Below the pieces are notes generated by a model. It did no database searches, was not told the origin of the DNA, and worked only from the letters and a program-made list of their open reading frames with translations. Positions 32,861-41,729 of a stretch of DNA of 64,000 nucleotides are shown piece by piece. Within the stretch, counting starts at the first letter, position 1. Each line of letters starts with the position of its first letter. Source of the DNA: a virus; the IMG/VR virus record IMGVR_UViG_3300028840_004314, positions 1-64,000 of that record. One strand, given 5' to 3'. The translations under genes and the position numbers were made by a program.

Positions 32861-34510
32861 ATGGCCTTCTATTTGTCACCGGGTGTGTATACCAAAGAAA
32901 CAGATCTGTCGACTCTCGTTCCTCGTATCGCAACCACCACAGCAGGGTTGGTCGGGTACTCCAAACGTGGTACGACCGACACTAATCTCATCACCTCCGC
33001 TCAGGACTTTGTTGCTGAGTATGGGGAGCCGGAAGTGGGTACCTATTTCCACTACACGGCCCTGGCCTACTTGGAGCAGGGCACACAACTCTACTGCAAG
33101 CGCGTTATCAACGGGGCCCTGTTTGGTGGTATGCATGTTGTCCAGTCTGGGGCCTCCGGCAATAACGTGGCCTTTGACACAGGACAGTCCACCGCGGCTT
33201 TTTACAATCAGTCGGGATTGTCGGATGAGCTGTTCAGTATCGTCGCCGCCAACCAAGGGGCCTGGGGCAATTCCATCTCCTGTATCATCAAGAATGTGCA
33301 GGGGGCCGTCTCCGAGGTGACCGAGCAGTACACGTTTGAGATCGATGTCTATTGGACGGACTCGGATGGGAATTCATCCAGGGTGGAGAACTGGAAGGTG
33401 TCCAGGAAGACAAAGCTGGATGGCAATGGGAAACAGTTGTACTTGGAATCCAGGATCAACGGATACAGCAAGTACATCAAAGTCTACGACAACACCGGAT
33501 TGGCCGACACAGTGGTTCCCAAGACCAACGCGACGGCTGTATCCTTGGCAGGTGGGTCCGATGGTAGTGTTGCAACGGCCGCCCAGATCGCCGGCACGGC
33601 CTCGGCCTCCTCTGGTTGGTACGCCCTCCAGAATCCGGACGACGTGGACGTTCGTGTCCTCCTGGGAGGCGGTTTTACGTCCAGTCACAGTGCCAGTGAC
33701 ATCGTAACCATTCAAAGTGCCATGAAAACCGTGGCGGAAGCCAGAAAAGACTGCGTGGCCATTCTGGATGTACCATATTCGGAAACGGCGGACGTCGATG
33801 ACACTGTCACCTTCCGAAGTACTACCCAGGCCTTTGACAGTTCCTACTGTGCTCTGTACTCCCCCTGGGTGAAAATCAACGACAATTACAACGACCGCGT
33901 GGTTGATGTACCTCCGAGTGGGTACGTTGGGGCACAGTTGGCATACAACGATTACGTCAAGTATCCCTGGTTCGCCGCGGCTGGCCACAACCGAGGAAAA
34001 GTCAATTCCTTGTCATTGTCCAAGGTGTTTACGGAGGGTATGAGAAACACTATTCATGCCCAACAGATCAATCCGTTGCAGGTGTTCCGCGGTCGTGGTG
34101 TTCGTATTTGGGGAGAATTGACAGAACAGTCGAAATCGTCTGCCCTGTCTAGCCTGGCAGTCCGCCGAACGTTGATTATCATCGAGAAGTCCATCTCGGT
34201 GGTACTCCAGGACTTCGTGTTTGAGCCCAACAGTGAGCTAACCAGGTTCCGTATCGAACAAATCTGTACGGAGTACCTGAGTACTCTGTCGTCTCAAGGG
34301 GCCTTCCAAACGGAGGCCGGCGATGATGGGTTCACTGTGGTCTGTAATACCACAAACAATACGCCTGCGGTGATTGATGCCCACGAGCTTCATGTGGATA
34401 TCTTTGTGAAACCCTCCAGGGCCGCCTATTACATCCAGCTGCAGACGATCATCACTACGTCGGGAACCTCGTTCAACGAGCTGGTGGCACGTGGGGCCTT
34501 GTTCCAGTAA
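32861..34510 (+). CDS. Tail sheath protein (gp18-like)
   Basis: A 549-residue contractile sheath subunit. It starts with the family signature LSPGVYTKETDLS and contains GLVGYSKRG and SAQDFVAEYGEP, as in gp18 and pyocin/T6SS sheaths. The C-terminal sheath domain is present, with MRNTIHAQQINPLQVFRGRG, RRTLIIIEKSI and FVFEPNSELTRFRIEQIC. Length is a little shorter than T4 gp18 (659). Ribosome site AGGAG precedes ATG 32861. It polymerises around the tube and contracts to drive injection. Confidence 0.95.
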   Translation: MAFYLSPGVYTKETDLSTLVPRIATTTAGLVGYSKRGTTDTNLITSAQDFVAEYGEPEVGTYFHYTALAYLEQGTQLYCKRVINGALFGGMHVVQSGASGNNVAFDTGQSTAAFYNQSGLSDELFSIVAANQGAWGNSISCIIKNVQGAVSEVTEQYTFEIDVYWTDSDGNSSRVENWKVSRKTKLDGNGKQLYLESRINGYSKYIKVYDNTGLADTVVPKTNATAVSLAGGSDGSVATAAQIAGTASASSGWYALQNPDDVDVRVLLGGGFTSSHSASDIVTIQSAMKTVAEARKDCVAILDVPYSETADVDDTVTFRSTTQAFDSSYCALYSPWVKINDNYNDRVVDVPPSGYVGAQLAYNDYVKYPWFAAAGHNRGKVNSLSLSKVFTEGMRNTIHAQQINPLQVFRGRGVRIWGELTEQSKSSALSSLAVRRTLIIIEKSISVVLQDFVFEPNSELTRFRIEQICTEYLSTLSSQGAFQTEAGDDGFTVVCNTTNNTPAVIDAHELHVDIFVKPSRAAYYIQLQTIITTSGTSFNELVARGALFQ

Positions 34511-34562
34511 TCTATAAGCCGATGACTTTTACCCTGACCGGTAGTTTATAGGAGACCTTATC

Positions 34563-35066
34563 ATGGCTTACATGTCAGTAGACTCATTAAGAAACAACCT
34601 AACCAATCCCGCTCGCGGGTATCTCTGGGAGGCCCTGATTCCGAATCCTCCCAGTGGTGACTCGGAGACCATGTTGCTGAGGTGTGTTTCCGCCAGCCTT
34701 CCTTCCAGGTCGTTTGGTGCCATCCTGATTCCGTTCAAACAGAGTGCAGGGGTGAAGTTTCCTGGGAAACTCACCTACGACCACATCATAGACCTCACCT
34801 TCTTGGAAGGGGAGGACAGGGCTATGTTCGATGCCTTCTATGAGTGGTGTAACACCATCGTCAATGACAAAACAGGCGTTGGTTCGGTGTCTGTCAAGAC
34901 GGACATCTATCTCCATCTGTTGAATACTGATGGGGAGGTGGCTTTGAAGATCCGTTTGGTGGGCTGTTACCCTGAACGTATGTCCGATGTTCCCCTGGAT
35001 ATGGGTTCCGAGGCGGAGATGCGGTTCACCATTGGATTCTCGTTTGATCGTTGGGAAAAGGGATAA
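34563..35066 (+). CDS. Tail tube protein (gp19-like)
   Basis: A 167-residue tube subunit of normal family length. The pattern RGYLWEALIPNP, SASLPSRSFG, KFPGKLTYDHIIDLTFLEGEDRAMFDAFYEWCN and LVGCYPERMSDVPLD is that of T4 gp19-type tubes. It forms the inner tube inside the sheath encoded just upstream. AGGAG lies 8 bases ahead of ATG 34563. The stop overlaps the next ATG (TAATG). Confidence 0.92.
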   Translation: MAYMSVDSLRNNLTNPARGYLWEALIPNPPSGDSETMLLRCVSASLPSRSFGAILIPFKQSAGVKFPGKLTYDHIIDLTFLEGEDRAMFDAFYEWCNTIVNDKTGVGSVSVKTDIYLHLLNTDGEVALKIRLVGCYPERMSDVPLDMGSEAEMRFTIGFSFDRWEKG

Positions 35067-35668
35067 TGAGCCTTTTAGAGTTCCATGCCAACTATCCTCC
35101 AATTGTGCACGCCCAGAGGGCCTACAACTGGGAGGTTCTATTTCCGGATATCCGAGGCATACCCTTCATCGGTAACATTGAGGGGTATGCTGTGTCCAAA
35201 TTCTGCCAAAACGCTTCTTTTGGTCAGTATAACATTGGACAGACTACGGAAGTAAAGGAAGGTGTGGAACAGGCTTTCTTCGCGGACCTATTATCCTTGG
35301 AAACCGCTAGCTTCACCTTTATTTGTCCAGTTCCAGATAACGTGATGTTTTACTTCACGTCCTGGAAAAGCCTGATTGTGGATAAACGAGGTCATTACAG
35401 CCCAGCCAACAAGTACAAAAAGACCATCACAGTGATACTGTATGATAGGTCCGGCCTACCTTCCAACTTTATTCGGTTGGAGAAGGCGTTTCCTATCAAG
35501 TATCCCGCTTACAGTCTGACCTACGCCGGGGAGGAACTTGTAAGGTACGATGTGGATGTGAAATTTGACAAGATCAGTATGGGGACCACGGCTGTGGCCT
35601 CAGCTGTTGGAGGTATTATTGAGGGGGTGAATAGTGGAGTGCAGGCTATAACCGATGTAGTGTTTTAG
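35066..35668 (+). CDS. Second tube-like protein
   Basis: A 200-residue protein resembling gp19-type tube subunits: AYNWEVLFPDIRG at the start, a strand pair with SFGQYNIGQTT, and a final strand-rich KYPAYSLTYAGEELVRYDVDVKFDKI. It is a divergent paralogue of the preceding tube protein, with an added Gly/Val-rich C-terminal tail. It may be a minor tube ring at the baseplate or neck end. Which end cannot be told. Confidence 0.65.
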   Translation: MSLLEFHANYPPIVHAQRAYNWEVLFPDIRGIPFIGNIEGYAVSKFCQNASFGQYNIGQTTEVKEGVEQAFFADLLSLETASFTFICPVPDNVMFYFTSWKSLIVDKRGHYSPANKYKKTITVILYDRSGLPSNFIRLEKAFPIKYPAYSLTYAGEELVRYDVDVKFDKISMGTTAVASAVGGIIEGVNSGVQAITDVVF

Positions 35669-35682
35669 AAAGGAATAGAGAG

Positions 35683-36375
35683 ATGAGTCGAGTACAAGTA
35701 CATCTACCTTCAGGGTGCCAGCCCTACCCTGAGGTAGATCCGGAGGAGGTTTACCTACACACCTTTAAGGGTAAACACCAGCAAATCATCGCCGAGATGG
35801 GCCCTAAGAATCTGAAGAAGAAGTTCCTCCACTTGATGGAGGATGTTTTGGAGGGTCCGGATCCCAAACTTCTCACTTCTGGAGACGTAAAACACATCAT
35901 GCTGTGGGAGTTAATCAACTCCTATTCTCATCTGTACGGCGTACGATTCCAGTGTCCTGCATGTCAGTTGAAGGTGAAAATGCAGGTGGATCTTACCATG
36001 ATTGAAAGCCATGAGATGATTTCCTTTTCTGGACATCACGAGGTGGAACTTTCCGATGGGAAAACAATGCGGATTCGTCCGTATACCATAATGGATGAAA
36101 TAGAATCCGTGAATTACGCCTTGTCAGGAAAATCCCCCGTGCTTTACGATTTGGCGTTGACAATGATTCTGGAGGATACAAACGTTCTGGAGCGGTTGAC
36201 GATGTTAGAGAACATGGACGCCAGGGATGTACAAGCCATTCAGCAAGGACACAAGGAGTTGGAACATGGACCTGACATGTTGGCTCCTTTCACTTGTCCC
36301 TACTGTGATGAGGAGGACCGCGTCGCGGTTCCCTTTCGGTTTGACGGAATTATTCTCCTCGGGATGGGATCTTGA
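35683..36375 (+). CDS. Baseplate/tail assembly protein of gp26/gp51 type with two zinc-binding sites
   Basis: A 230-residue protein. Two Cys pairs, CPAC (about 90-93) and CPYC (about 207-210), each followed by a basic/hydrophobic strand, match my recollection of T4_baseplate (gp26/gp51) family members. LLTSGDVKHIMLWELINSYS and VRFQCPACQLKVKMQVDL follow the family layout. In T4, gp51 is a chaperone of hub assembly and gp26 part of the hub. The 3' end overlaps a second frame that may be joined by frameshifting (see 36331). The tape-measure candidate follows. Confidence 0.65.
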   Translation: MSRVQVHLPSGCQPYPEVDPEEVYLHTFKGKHQQIIAEMGPKNLKKKFLHLMEDVLEGPDPKLLTSGDVKHIMLWELINSYSHLYGVRFQCPACQLKVKMQVDLTMIESHEMISFSGHHEVELSDGKTMRIRPYTIMDEIESVNYALSGKSPVLYDLALTMILEDTNVLERLTMLENMDARDVQAIQQGHKELEHGPDMLAPFTCPYCDEEDRVAVPFRFDGIILLGMGS

Positions 36376-36541
36376 ACAATTATGGGGCTGTAAATTCGAT
36401 CTGTTGTATTACACTTCCATAGGAGGGGAGGCGTTTGATAATACGGATCTGAAACAATTGAAATGGCTCCATGGGAAACTGATCGAACAAAGAAAAAAGG
36501 AAATGGAACCTCCTAACAAGGTTGTAGAATACCCGAGTTGA
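36308..36541 (+). CDS. Small tail-assembly ORF overlapping the gp26-like gene (separate gene or frameshift extension)
   Basis: An open frame +1 to the gp26-like gene. ATG 36308 would give 77 residues and TTG 36341 66, but neither has a ribosome site. The credible part begins about 36341: WDLEQLWGCKFDLLYYTS, then a Lys/Glu-rich helix WLHGKLIEQRKKEME. Many gp26/chaperone-type genes are followed by a short frame with such a Trp start and charged helix. It may be read only by frameshift as a C-terminal extension. It ends one base ahead of the tape-measure ATG. Confidence 0.55.
   Translation: MRRTASRFPFGLTELFSSGWDLEQLWGCKFDLLYYTSIGGEAFDNTDLKQLKWLHGKLIEQRKKEMEPPNKVVEYPS
36331..36334 (+). other. 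Candidate +1 frameshift site (CCC-T)
   Basis: The gp26-like frame reads GTT CCC TTT CGG here. A +1 slip on the Pro codon CCC followed by T would pass ribosomes into the downstream frame, giving ...VAVP joined to FGLTELF. Listeria phage PSA is known to use +1 frameshifting at CCCU in structural genes, and tail-chaperone frameshifting is widespread. The site is only a candidate. Confidence 0.35.
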
Positions 36542-36542
36542 A

Positions 36543-38120
36543 ATGGCTAAACAGATCCTAACCAAAGCGAGCGTTGATAAGGCCATACTCCTTCAAAAGA
36601 GATTGGCGGAGGCGTACCTTCCCTTCTTTCAGTACGCTGTAACCTTCCTGGACGAACTGGGAAAACAGGGTAGGGATGAAAAAGGACGATACACTCCGAA
36701 ACGTCAGGTACGGGAGGCCTCCTTGGCTCGGGCGGCCATTGGGTACACCAAGAGATCCATTCGACTTATTGCGAAGGTGTACTTGAGTGAGACAAAACCA
36801 GAGGACAAGGATCTACAGGAACTTAATTTCAATCTGGACATTATACAGCAAAACTATGATGACATAGTACAGCTGTTGGATTCCGAGGAACAGGTGGCTG
36901 GTAAGTTGGACGACGCCTTGTCCAATCTGGGTTTGTCTGCCAGGGATTTGGATATGCGAGTCAAGGCCCAGCGGAAACGTCGACAAAGTGGGAGGGCTGG
37001 TCTTCGTCAGGGATTTGGTATACCGTACTTCAAGACGATCGCCGCCTACGGAGGTTTGAAGGCCGTTACGCAGGCCCTAGGTCCGTTGATGGGTCCTTTG
37101 TATGGTCCGCTTTCCCTATTGGGAGATATTGGTTTTGGTGTAGGTCGTGGTGGTATTGGTTTGTACAACACTCTTTTCAACAGGGAAAAGGGTGGGCCAA
37201 TTGGTGGAGGTATAACTGACTTTAGTTTCCTGGAGGATGACGTTCCGATGGGACAGCCGGCGGCCGCCCCCGCAGCTACTGCGGCAGGTCCTTCAATTTC
37301 TCCGGCAGCCATCAAAAGCTCCATAACTGGTGGAATATCCGCTGGGCTGTTTGACTTTTTTAATGATGGGGCCCTTAAAGCCAAGTACACTGCCAGGGCC
37401 TTAAGAGCCTTGGAAACCATGGCCGGTCAGGATGGGAAAGGTGGAAAGTCCTCTTGGATTGGTAAGTTGGGGGATACATTCAAGTCAGTACTGGCTGGTA
37501 TGGGACTGAGCGGTGGATTATCTGGGTTGTTATCCTCCTCCATTGTAAAGGGATTGGCCAAGTCATCCTTTGCGATCGCCGCCGCGGCTGTTACATTGTA
37601 CGCCGGGAAGGTGTTGTGGGATCGTTGGGAGAAGACAAAGGATGCTGTAGGAGAGTTTATAGAATCCCGTGGTAGGGAAACAGGATTCACCCAAAAACTG
37701 TTGGACCAGGCCCGTGCCCGACGTGAGGCTGGCGATTTTGAAGGTGCCAACCGATTGGAGGCCTCGGCTTACGCCACCTCCGAACAGGGAAAGTTAGTTA
37801 CAGCGGAACAAATGTACGGGGCCATAACAGGTACTCCTATACCCTCAGGGGAAGGGCTGCCAGAGGTGCCTATTGGAACCAGAAACCCCGAATTAGATGC
37901 CGTAATGGATAAGGTATTCCCCAATATGGGACCCAAACTTCCTACAAGGGAGCAGCTGTCCCAGCCAGATCCATTCGCTTCTCCGGCTTGGCAGGAGTTT
38001 TTGAAAGAATTGAAAGCCATGAATCAAGGCGGTAGTCTAGACACAGAACGTATGATGGAGCCATCCCCCGTGGGTACTTCCAGGGAGACGGACGCCATTA
38101 ACAGAATACCGGGTGAATAA
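36543..38120 (+). CDS. Tape measure-like tail protein
   Basis: A 525-residue protein. Residues 1-155 are helical and charged; 160-205 hydrophobic and Gly-rich; 235-260 an Ala/Pro linker; 310-385 include hydrophobic helices (SLLSSSIVKGLAKSSFAIAAAAVTLYAG); the C-terminal 130 residues are Pro-rich and probably disordered. Helical stretches plus membrane-like segments, and position between the assembly chaperone and tube-initiator genes, are typical of tape-measure proteins that set tail length. It is short for that class, implying a short tail or another role (T4 gp29-like hub). Confidence 0.6.
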   Translation: MAKQILTKASVDKAILLQKRLAEAYLPFFQYAVTFLDELGKQGRDEKGRYTPKRQVREASLARAAIGYTKRSIRLIAKVYLSETKPEDKDLQELNFNLDIIQQNYDDIVQLLDSEEQVAGKLDDALSNLGLSARDLDMRVKAQRKRRQSGRAGLRQGFGIPYFKTIAAYGGLKAVTQALGPLMGPLYGPLSLLGDIGFGVGRGGIGLYNTLFNREKGGPIGGGITDFSFLEDDVPMGQPAAAPAATAAGPSISPAAIKSSITGGISAGLFDFFNDGALKAKYTARALRALETMAGQDGKGGKSSWIGKLGDTFKSVLAGMGLSGGLSGLLSSSIVKGLAKSSFAIAAAAVTLYAGKVLWDRWEKTKDAVGEFIESRGRETGFTQKLLDQARARREAGDFEGANRLEASAYATSEQGKLVTAEQMYGAITGTPIPSGEGLPEVPIGTRNPELDAVMDKVFPNMGPKLPTREQLSQPDPFASPAWQEFLKELKAMNQGGSLDTERMMEPSPVGTSRETDAINRIPGE

Positions 38121-38122
38121 TT

Positions 38123-38998
38123 ATGGGTACTACATCGAATGTAGTTTCATTTAGTGCCACCATTAGTAACGCTACTGGTGTTATCAATTCTTCTGCCAGA
38201 TCCTACCAGGATACTCGATGGGGCCCCGCCGGAGACTTTGGTTATGTGGGACAGAGTGTCAATCCCAATTATGTAATCATCATCCGAAGTCAGCAGTTGA
38301 TGTGTTCGGTTAGGGCCTTGTTACAAGACAAGTTTACCATGAAGGCCACGTCGGAATGGCGTTCTGTTTTTGGTGGTGGTAGAATATCCTCCCGTATTCA
38401 AGAGGGTATCCAATATCTAACAGGAAGGGCCCTTGTGAATAAGTTGATGTCCCGTCGAATATGGTCGGGCACATCTCCTTTGACATTTACTATTCCATTG
38501 AAATTCGAAGCTCTGGACGATGCTCTATCCGAGGTGTTTCTTCCCTGTCTGAAGCTGGAGCAAATGGTTTTACCTACCCAGTTTGACACCAATAGTACAG
38601 GGGAGGTAGCTGTGGAGGGACAGGGAAGAGGCCTGTTGAATAGGTTCTCTGTTACTCCTCCTGGACCGTCTCCGTATGAGGATCTTCCTGGTTGGAAGGA
38701 TGATGACTCCAGACGTAAAGGGTCGGAGCGTATTAGTGTTTCCATTGGCAATTTGGTGAACTTCCCCAACGTTATTATGAGGGAAGTTACAATCGATCTT
38801 GCTAACAAGTTCACGGAGGAAGGGCATCCAGTATCTGGCACGGCGAACATAGTCTTTGAAACCTACACCATGCTAACAAAGGAAGATGTACTTGGTGGGG
38901 AGGAGGCTTTCGCCAGTACCAAGGGACGTGCAGAAAATAGTTCTTTGGTCTCCGCGGTACTTAGTGGTAGTGAAAAGTATGGAGTGATAGCCGGATGA
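38123..38998 (+). CDS. Baseplate tube initiator (gp48/gp54-like)
   Basis: A 291-residue protein. It contains tube-like strands (PLTFTIPLKFEALDDA, ISVSIGNLVNFPNVIMREVTID, GTANIVFETYTML) in a longer frame, as in gp48/gp54, the proteins on which tube and sheath begin to polymerise. It sits between the tape-measure and gp53-like genes. The stop overlaps the next ATG (ATGA). Which of gp48 or gp54 it corresponds to is uncertain. Confidence 0.55.
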   Translation: MGTTSNVVSFSATISNATGVINSSARSYQDTRWGPAGDFGYVGQSVNPNYVIIIRSQQLMCSVRALLQDKFTMKATSEWRSVFGGGRISSRIQEGIQYLTGRALVNKLMSRRIWSGTSPLTFTIPLKFEALDDALSEVFLPCLKLEQMVLPTQFDTNSTGEVAVEGQGRGLLNRFSVTPPGPSPYEDLPGWKDDDSRRKGSERISVSIGNLVNFPNVIMREVTIDLANKFTEEGHPVSGTANIVFETYTMLTKEDVLGGEEAFASTKGRAENSSLVSAVLSGSEKYGVIAG

Positions 38999-39300
38999 AC
39001 CGACTAAAATTCTTCCAAAAAGTAACTGTAAACGGTACTCCAGAGGTGGACTTCCTCTGGAACAATCTGTCGAAATTCGAACTGAAATACGAGCCGTTCT
39101 ACTATCGTATTGAAGAAGAGGATTTCATGCGGCCAGATCTTATCAGTTACAAGATATATGGCTCAGTAAGATACTGGTGGGTGATCCTCTTGGTGAATAA
39201 AGTACAGGACCCTTACTCGGAGTTGACAGTAGGAGCCCTTATTCAACTACCGTCTATGCAGGACATCTATGAGTTCAACAAACGCTGGAGAGCCCGTTAA
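38995..39300 (+). CDS. Baseplate wedge protein (gp53-like)
   Basis: A 101-residue protein. DLISYKIYGSVRYWWVILLVNKVQDPY matches the gp53 core (T4: ELANAIYGNPQLYWVLLMCN). gp53 clamps wedges around the hub in contractile tails. Shorter than T4 gp53 (196), close to the minimal versions of other myoviruses. ATGA and TAATG overlaps join it to both neighbours. Confidence 0.75.
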   Translation: MNRLKFFQKVTVNGTPEVDFLWNNLSKFELKYEPFYYRIEEEDFMRPDLISYKIYGSVRYWWVILLVNKVQDPYSELTVGALIQLPSMQDIYEFNKRWRAR

Positions 39301-40532
39301 TGGCCGTAGCTGCCCAATCTGTTCCTACTGGTTTACCAGGTGAATACAGTCTTCGTGTGAAGTTTGCGAACGACGACGATCTTGTTTTGGATCCTCGGGG
39401 TATTCGTGAACTCAGTATCACACACGACCTGAACAGAACACTTCCTTCCTTTAGGTTGAAGACGGAGGATGGTACTGGTATACTAAGCCATTTCACCAGC
39501 GTAGATGTCACGCGAACCATAACAATTGAAATTGGGAGTAAGTCGGGGGAATTGGATCCTTTTGTATCGTATACGTTCGACGACTATCGGAAGTTTCCAA
39601 ATTCCAATGACATCTATGACATTGAAGGGCTGTTGTCAGTACCTAATGTGTTTTCTCCTAGTTTCTGTAGGTCGTTTTCCTCCCCTAAGGCCGCCATCGA
39701 ACAGGTGGGTGCCGACATGGGAATGGATGAAGTAGTTGTAAGTTCCAGTCTGGATTACGATAGGAACATCGTACAGCCGGATTGGTCGAATGCCACCTTT
39801 CTGAATTATCTGTCCAGTACGGTGGTAGGGGCCTCCCAGGAGGCCGGGTACTATTATTTCATCCGCAAGGAGGACCAGAAACTTAAGTTGTTTTTCAAAC
39901 ACCTTGGAGAATTAGTTCACTCTCCAGTTAAGTACAATTTCGTGGTGGGATCCGCCTTCGAGACCAAAACCAAGAAGGGTGATACCGTTCAGTACTATCC
40001 AGTATGGAATTACCGCGTTGAGGAAAACCACCTGACGGTTGGAATCAAAGGCCTGACAAAACGTGGATACACGTATTTCGACTACGATACAGGAACCTTC
40101 AAATACAATGAAGTGAATTTGGATTCCTTCCCGTCCTGTGCGGAGGCCTTTCTGATATCCAAGGATGATGACGCCGGACGTTTTCTGGATGTAGATACAG
40201 GTCAGACAAGCGCATACACCTCGGACTTTGTGGGACAGGTAAAGGGAACACATTACAAGAGAACAAACAAACTCGTACGGATGTGGATAACGTCCTTTGG
40301 TTTAGGGGATCTACATTCTGGTGATACTATTCTGTTAAAGTGGACTATTGGTGTTCTTCCGAACAGTGAGATGGAGTACCAGTACCAGGGGTACTGGATG
40401 GTGGAGAAGGTGATACATAGGTTCGGTATGACTTGGATCTCCGAGATTCTACTTTGTAGGAATGGAGTAGATGTTGGGGATCTAAACACATCCTTGGAAG
40501 TCGCCAGTAGAGTTCAAAGGAAGAAGGTATAA
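39300..40532 (+). CDS. Baseplate hub protein (gp27/gpD-like)
   Basis: A 410-residue protein. It has the layout of the phage late-control-D/gp27 hub family: an N-terminal strand domain (LSITHDLNRTLPSFRLK), DIYDIEGLLSVPNVFSPSFCRSFSSPKAAIEQV, SNATFLNYLSSTVVGASQEAGYYYFIR and a C-terminal barrel ending in YQGYWMVEKVIHRF. It should form the trimeric hub between tube and spike. PAAR and VgrG/gp5-like genes follow, as expected. Confidence 0.7.
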   Translation: MAVAAQSVPTGLPGEYSLRVKFANDDDLVLDPRGIRELSITHDLNRTLPSFRLKTEDGTGILSHFTSVDVTRTITIEIGSKSGELDPFVSYTFDDYRKFPNSNDIYDIEGLLSVPNVFSPSFCRSFSSPKAAIEQVGADMGMDEVVVSSSLDYDRNIVQPDWSNATFLNYLSSTVVGASQEAGYYYFIRKEDQKLKLFFKHLGELVHSPVKYNFVVGSAFETKTKKGDTVQYYPVWNYRVEENHLTVGIKGLTKRGYTYFDYDTGTFKYNEVNLDSFPSCAEAFLISKDDDAGRFLDVDTGQTSAYTSDFVGQVKGTHYKRTNKLVRMWITSFGLGDLHSGDTILLKWTIGVLPNSEMEYQYQGYWMVEKVIHRFGMTWISEILLCRNGVDVGDLNTSLEVASRVQRKKV

Positions 40533-40807
40533 TGGCTTCAAAAAACATAGCTTGTTTAGGTGATGGGGCCACTCACTCGGGTTCTATTGTCACATCCGGG
40601 CAGGATGGGAGCTTCACGCTCAACGGGTTGGAAGTCGCCGTGGAAGGGGCCCGATTTTCTTGTAACATAAAGAAACATGGAACGACGGATATTACACCGG
40701 CTTCCACCACTACTGGTGCCAATGGGAAAGCCATCATAGGTACTGGTTCCGTGGCTGGCTGTGGGGCCGTGATAACGCCTCCGGATAGAAAGGCCTACAT
40801 AGGATGA
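40532..40807 (+). CDS. PAAR spike-tip protein
   Basis: A 91-residue protein with the usual PAAR layout: KNIACLGDGATHSGSI at the start, a mid-segment with NIKKHGTTDI, then GKAIIGTGSVAGCGAVI. PAAR proteins form a metal-binding cone on the trimeric spike of contractile tails and type VI systems, sharpening the tip. Normal length for the family. It overlaps the previous gene (TAATG) and next (ATGA). Confidence 0.9.
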   Translation: MASKNIACLGDGATHSGSIVTSGQDGSFTLNGLEVAVEGARFSCNIKKHGTTDITPASTTTGANGKAIIGTGSVAGCGAVITPPDRKAYIG

Positions 40808-41451
40808 GAGAGTTACTAGACATCTTATTTGAAGCTGACGAAAAGAAACGTCATCGGGATTTGTTTCGTCCTGTAACTCCGGAGGAACAGGATGAAATGT
40901 ACAAGGAGGAGGTTCGTGGATTTATCGAATGGGTTCAGGCTCTACCAGGTATTATAGTACATCGCGATGGTTCTTTGTCTACCAACGGAGATGTTAACAT
41001 AGCGGACTGGTTGGACGGATATACTGGCGGGGAAGAAGTGCAATTAGACGGACAACTTCCGTTCAAGTTTAGGTACGTTGGAGGAGATTTTGACTGTTCC
41101 CACTTACTTCTTCATACACTTAAGGGTTGTCCTAGAAATGTAGGAGGAAGTTTCTTTTGTGAACATAACAGTTTGGACTCTCTGGAAGGTGGTCCTAACA
41201 AAGTGGGAGGGATGTACGATTGTTCCGACAATGAATTAACTACTTTGTATGGTGTGGCAGACACGATTGGGGACAATCGAGTTTTTGACTGTTCAAATAA
41301 CGCGTTAGAGGAGATAGATGAACTTCCTTCAAATGTGGATGGTTGTGATGTGGTTGCCGGCGGTAATGTAGAGTATCAGAAGAGGATGGTCTACGACTAC
41401 TTCGGAGAGGATTACGACGAGGATGATGAAGATTGGGAGATAGAGGCGTAA
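40804..41451 (+). CDS. Leucine-rich-repeat protein with split capsid-targeting-like N-terminus (copy 4)
   Basis: A 215-residue protein in an ATGA overlap with the PAAR gene. The start reads LLDILFEADEKKRHRDLFRP: LFE-A (Glu10) and HRDLFRP are both present but separated by five extra residues. From about residue 85 it has repeats LxxLxGxPxxVGGxFxCxxNxL. The C-terminus is a very acidic tail (EDYDEDDEDWEIEA). A head-targeted solenoid gene inside the baseplate cluster is unexpected. Related to the 2070, 3128 and 25242 proteins. Confidence 0.8.
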   Translation: MRELLDILFEADEKKRHRDLFRPVTPEEQDEMYKEEVRGFIEWVQALPGIIVHRDGSLSTNGDVNIADWLDGYTGGEEVQLDGQLPFKFRYVGGDFDCSHLLLHTLKGCPRNVGGSFFCEHNSLDSLEGGPNKVGGMYDCSDNELTTLYGVADTIGDNRVFDCSNNALEEIDELPSNVDGCDVVAGGNVEYQKRMVYDYFGEDYDEDDEDWEIEA

Positions 41452-41729
41452 TGGAGAGGCCTGAGGAAAGTACTAAATTACAGCGGGTATGTAGTAAACG
41501 TACCATATGTGAAGTACATCGTCAGATAAAAGATTTGGTATTTTTCGATGGTGACAAAAAGGAGATTTTGGCTTTAGTGGATGAAGCCTTTGAGATGGGT
41601 GTGGCGATGACTAAGAAGTTGGTGGAGTACAAGTGTAGTTTGCCTGACTGGAAAAAGAACACCAACAAGGAGGAGATCGCCCGTATTCGGAAACTACGAT
41701 TGGAATTGGAACGTCATGACAATGGATGA
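41451..41729 (+). CDS. Small helical hypothetical protein
   Basis: A 92-residue protein beginning in a TAATG overlap. It is helical and charged with a pair of Cys near residues 14 and 20. The end overlaps the spike gene by 14 bases. No domain is recognised; it may be a small assembly factor for the spike, by position only. Confidence 0.5.
   Translation: MERPEESTKLQRVCSKRTICEVHRQIKDLVFFDGDKKEILALVDEAFEMGVAMTKKLVEYKCSLPDWKKNTNKEEIARIRKLRLELERHDNG

Noticed and set aside
34511-34562. CTATAA...TTATAG inverted repeat between sheath and tube genes as a terminator or promoter
   Set aside because: Only six pairs of mostly A-T, long loop and no T-run; kept out of the feature list.
36227-36307. Upstream part of the open frame at 36227-36541 as real coding sequence
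   Set aside because: It lies fully inside the gp26-like gene in another frame and its composition is shadow-like; only the part from about 36308 or 36341 on is credible.
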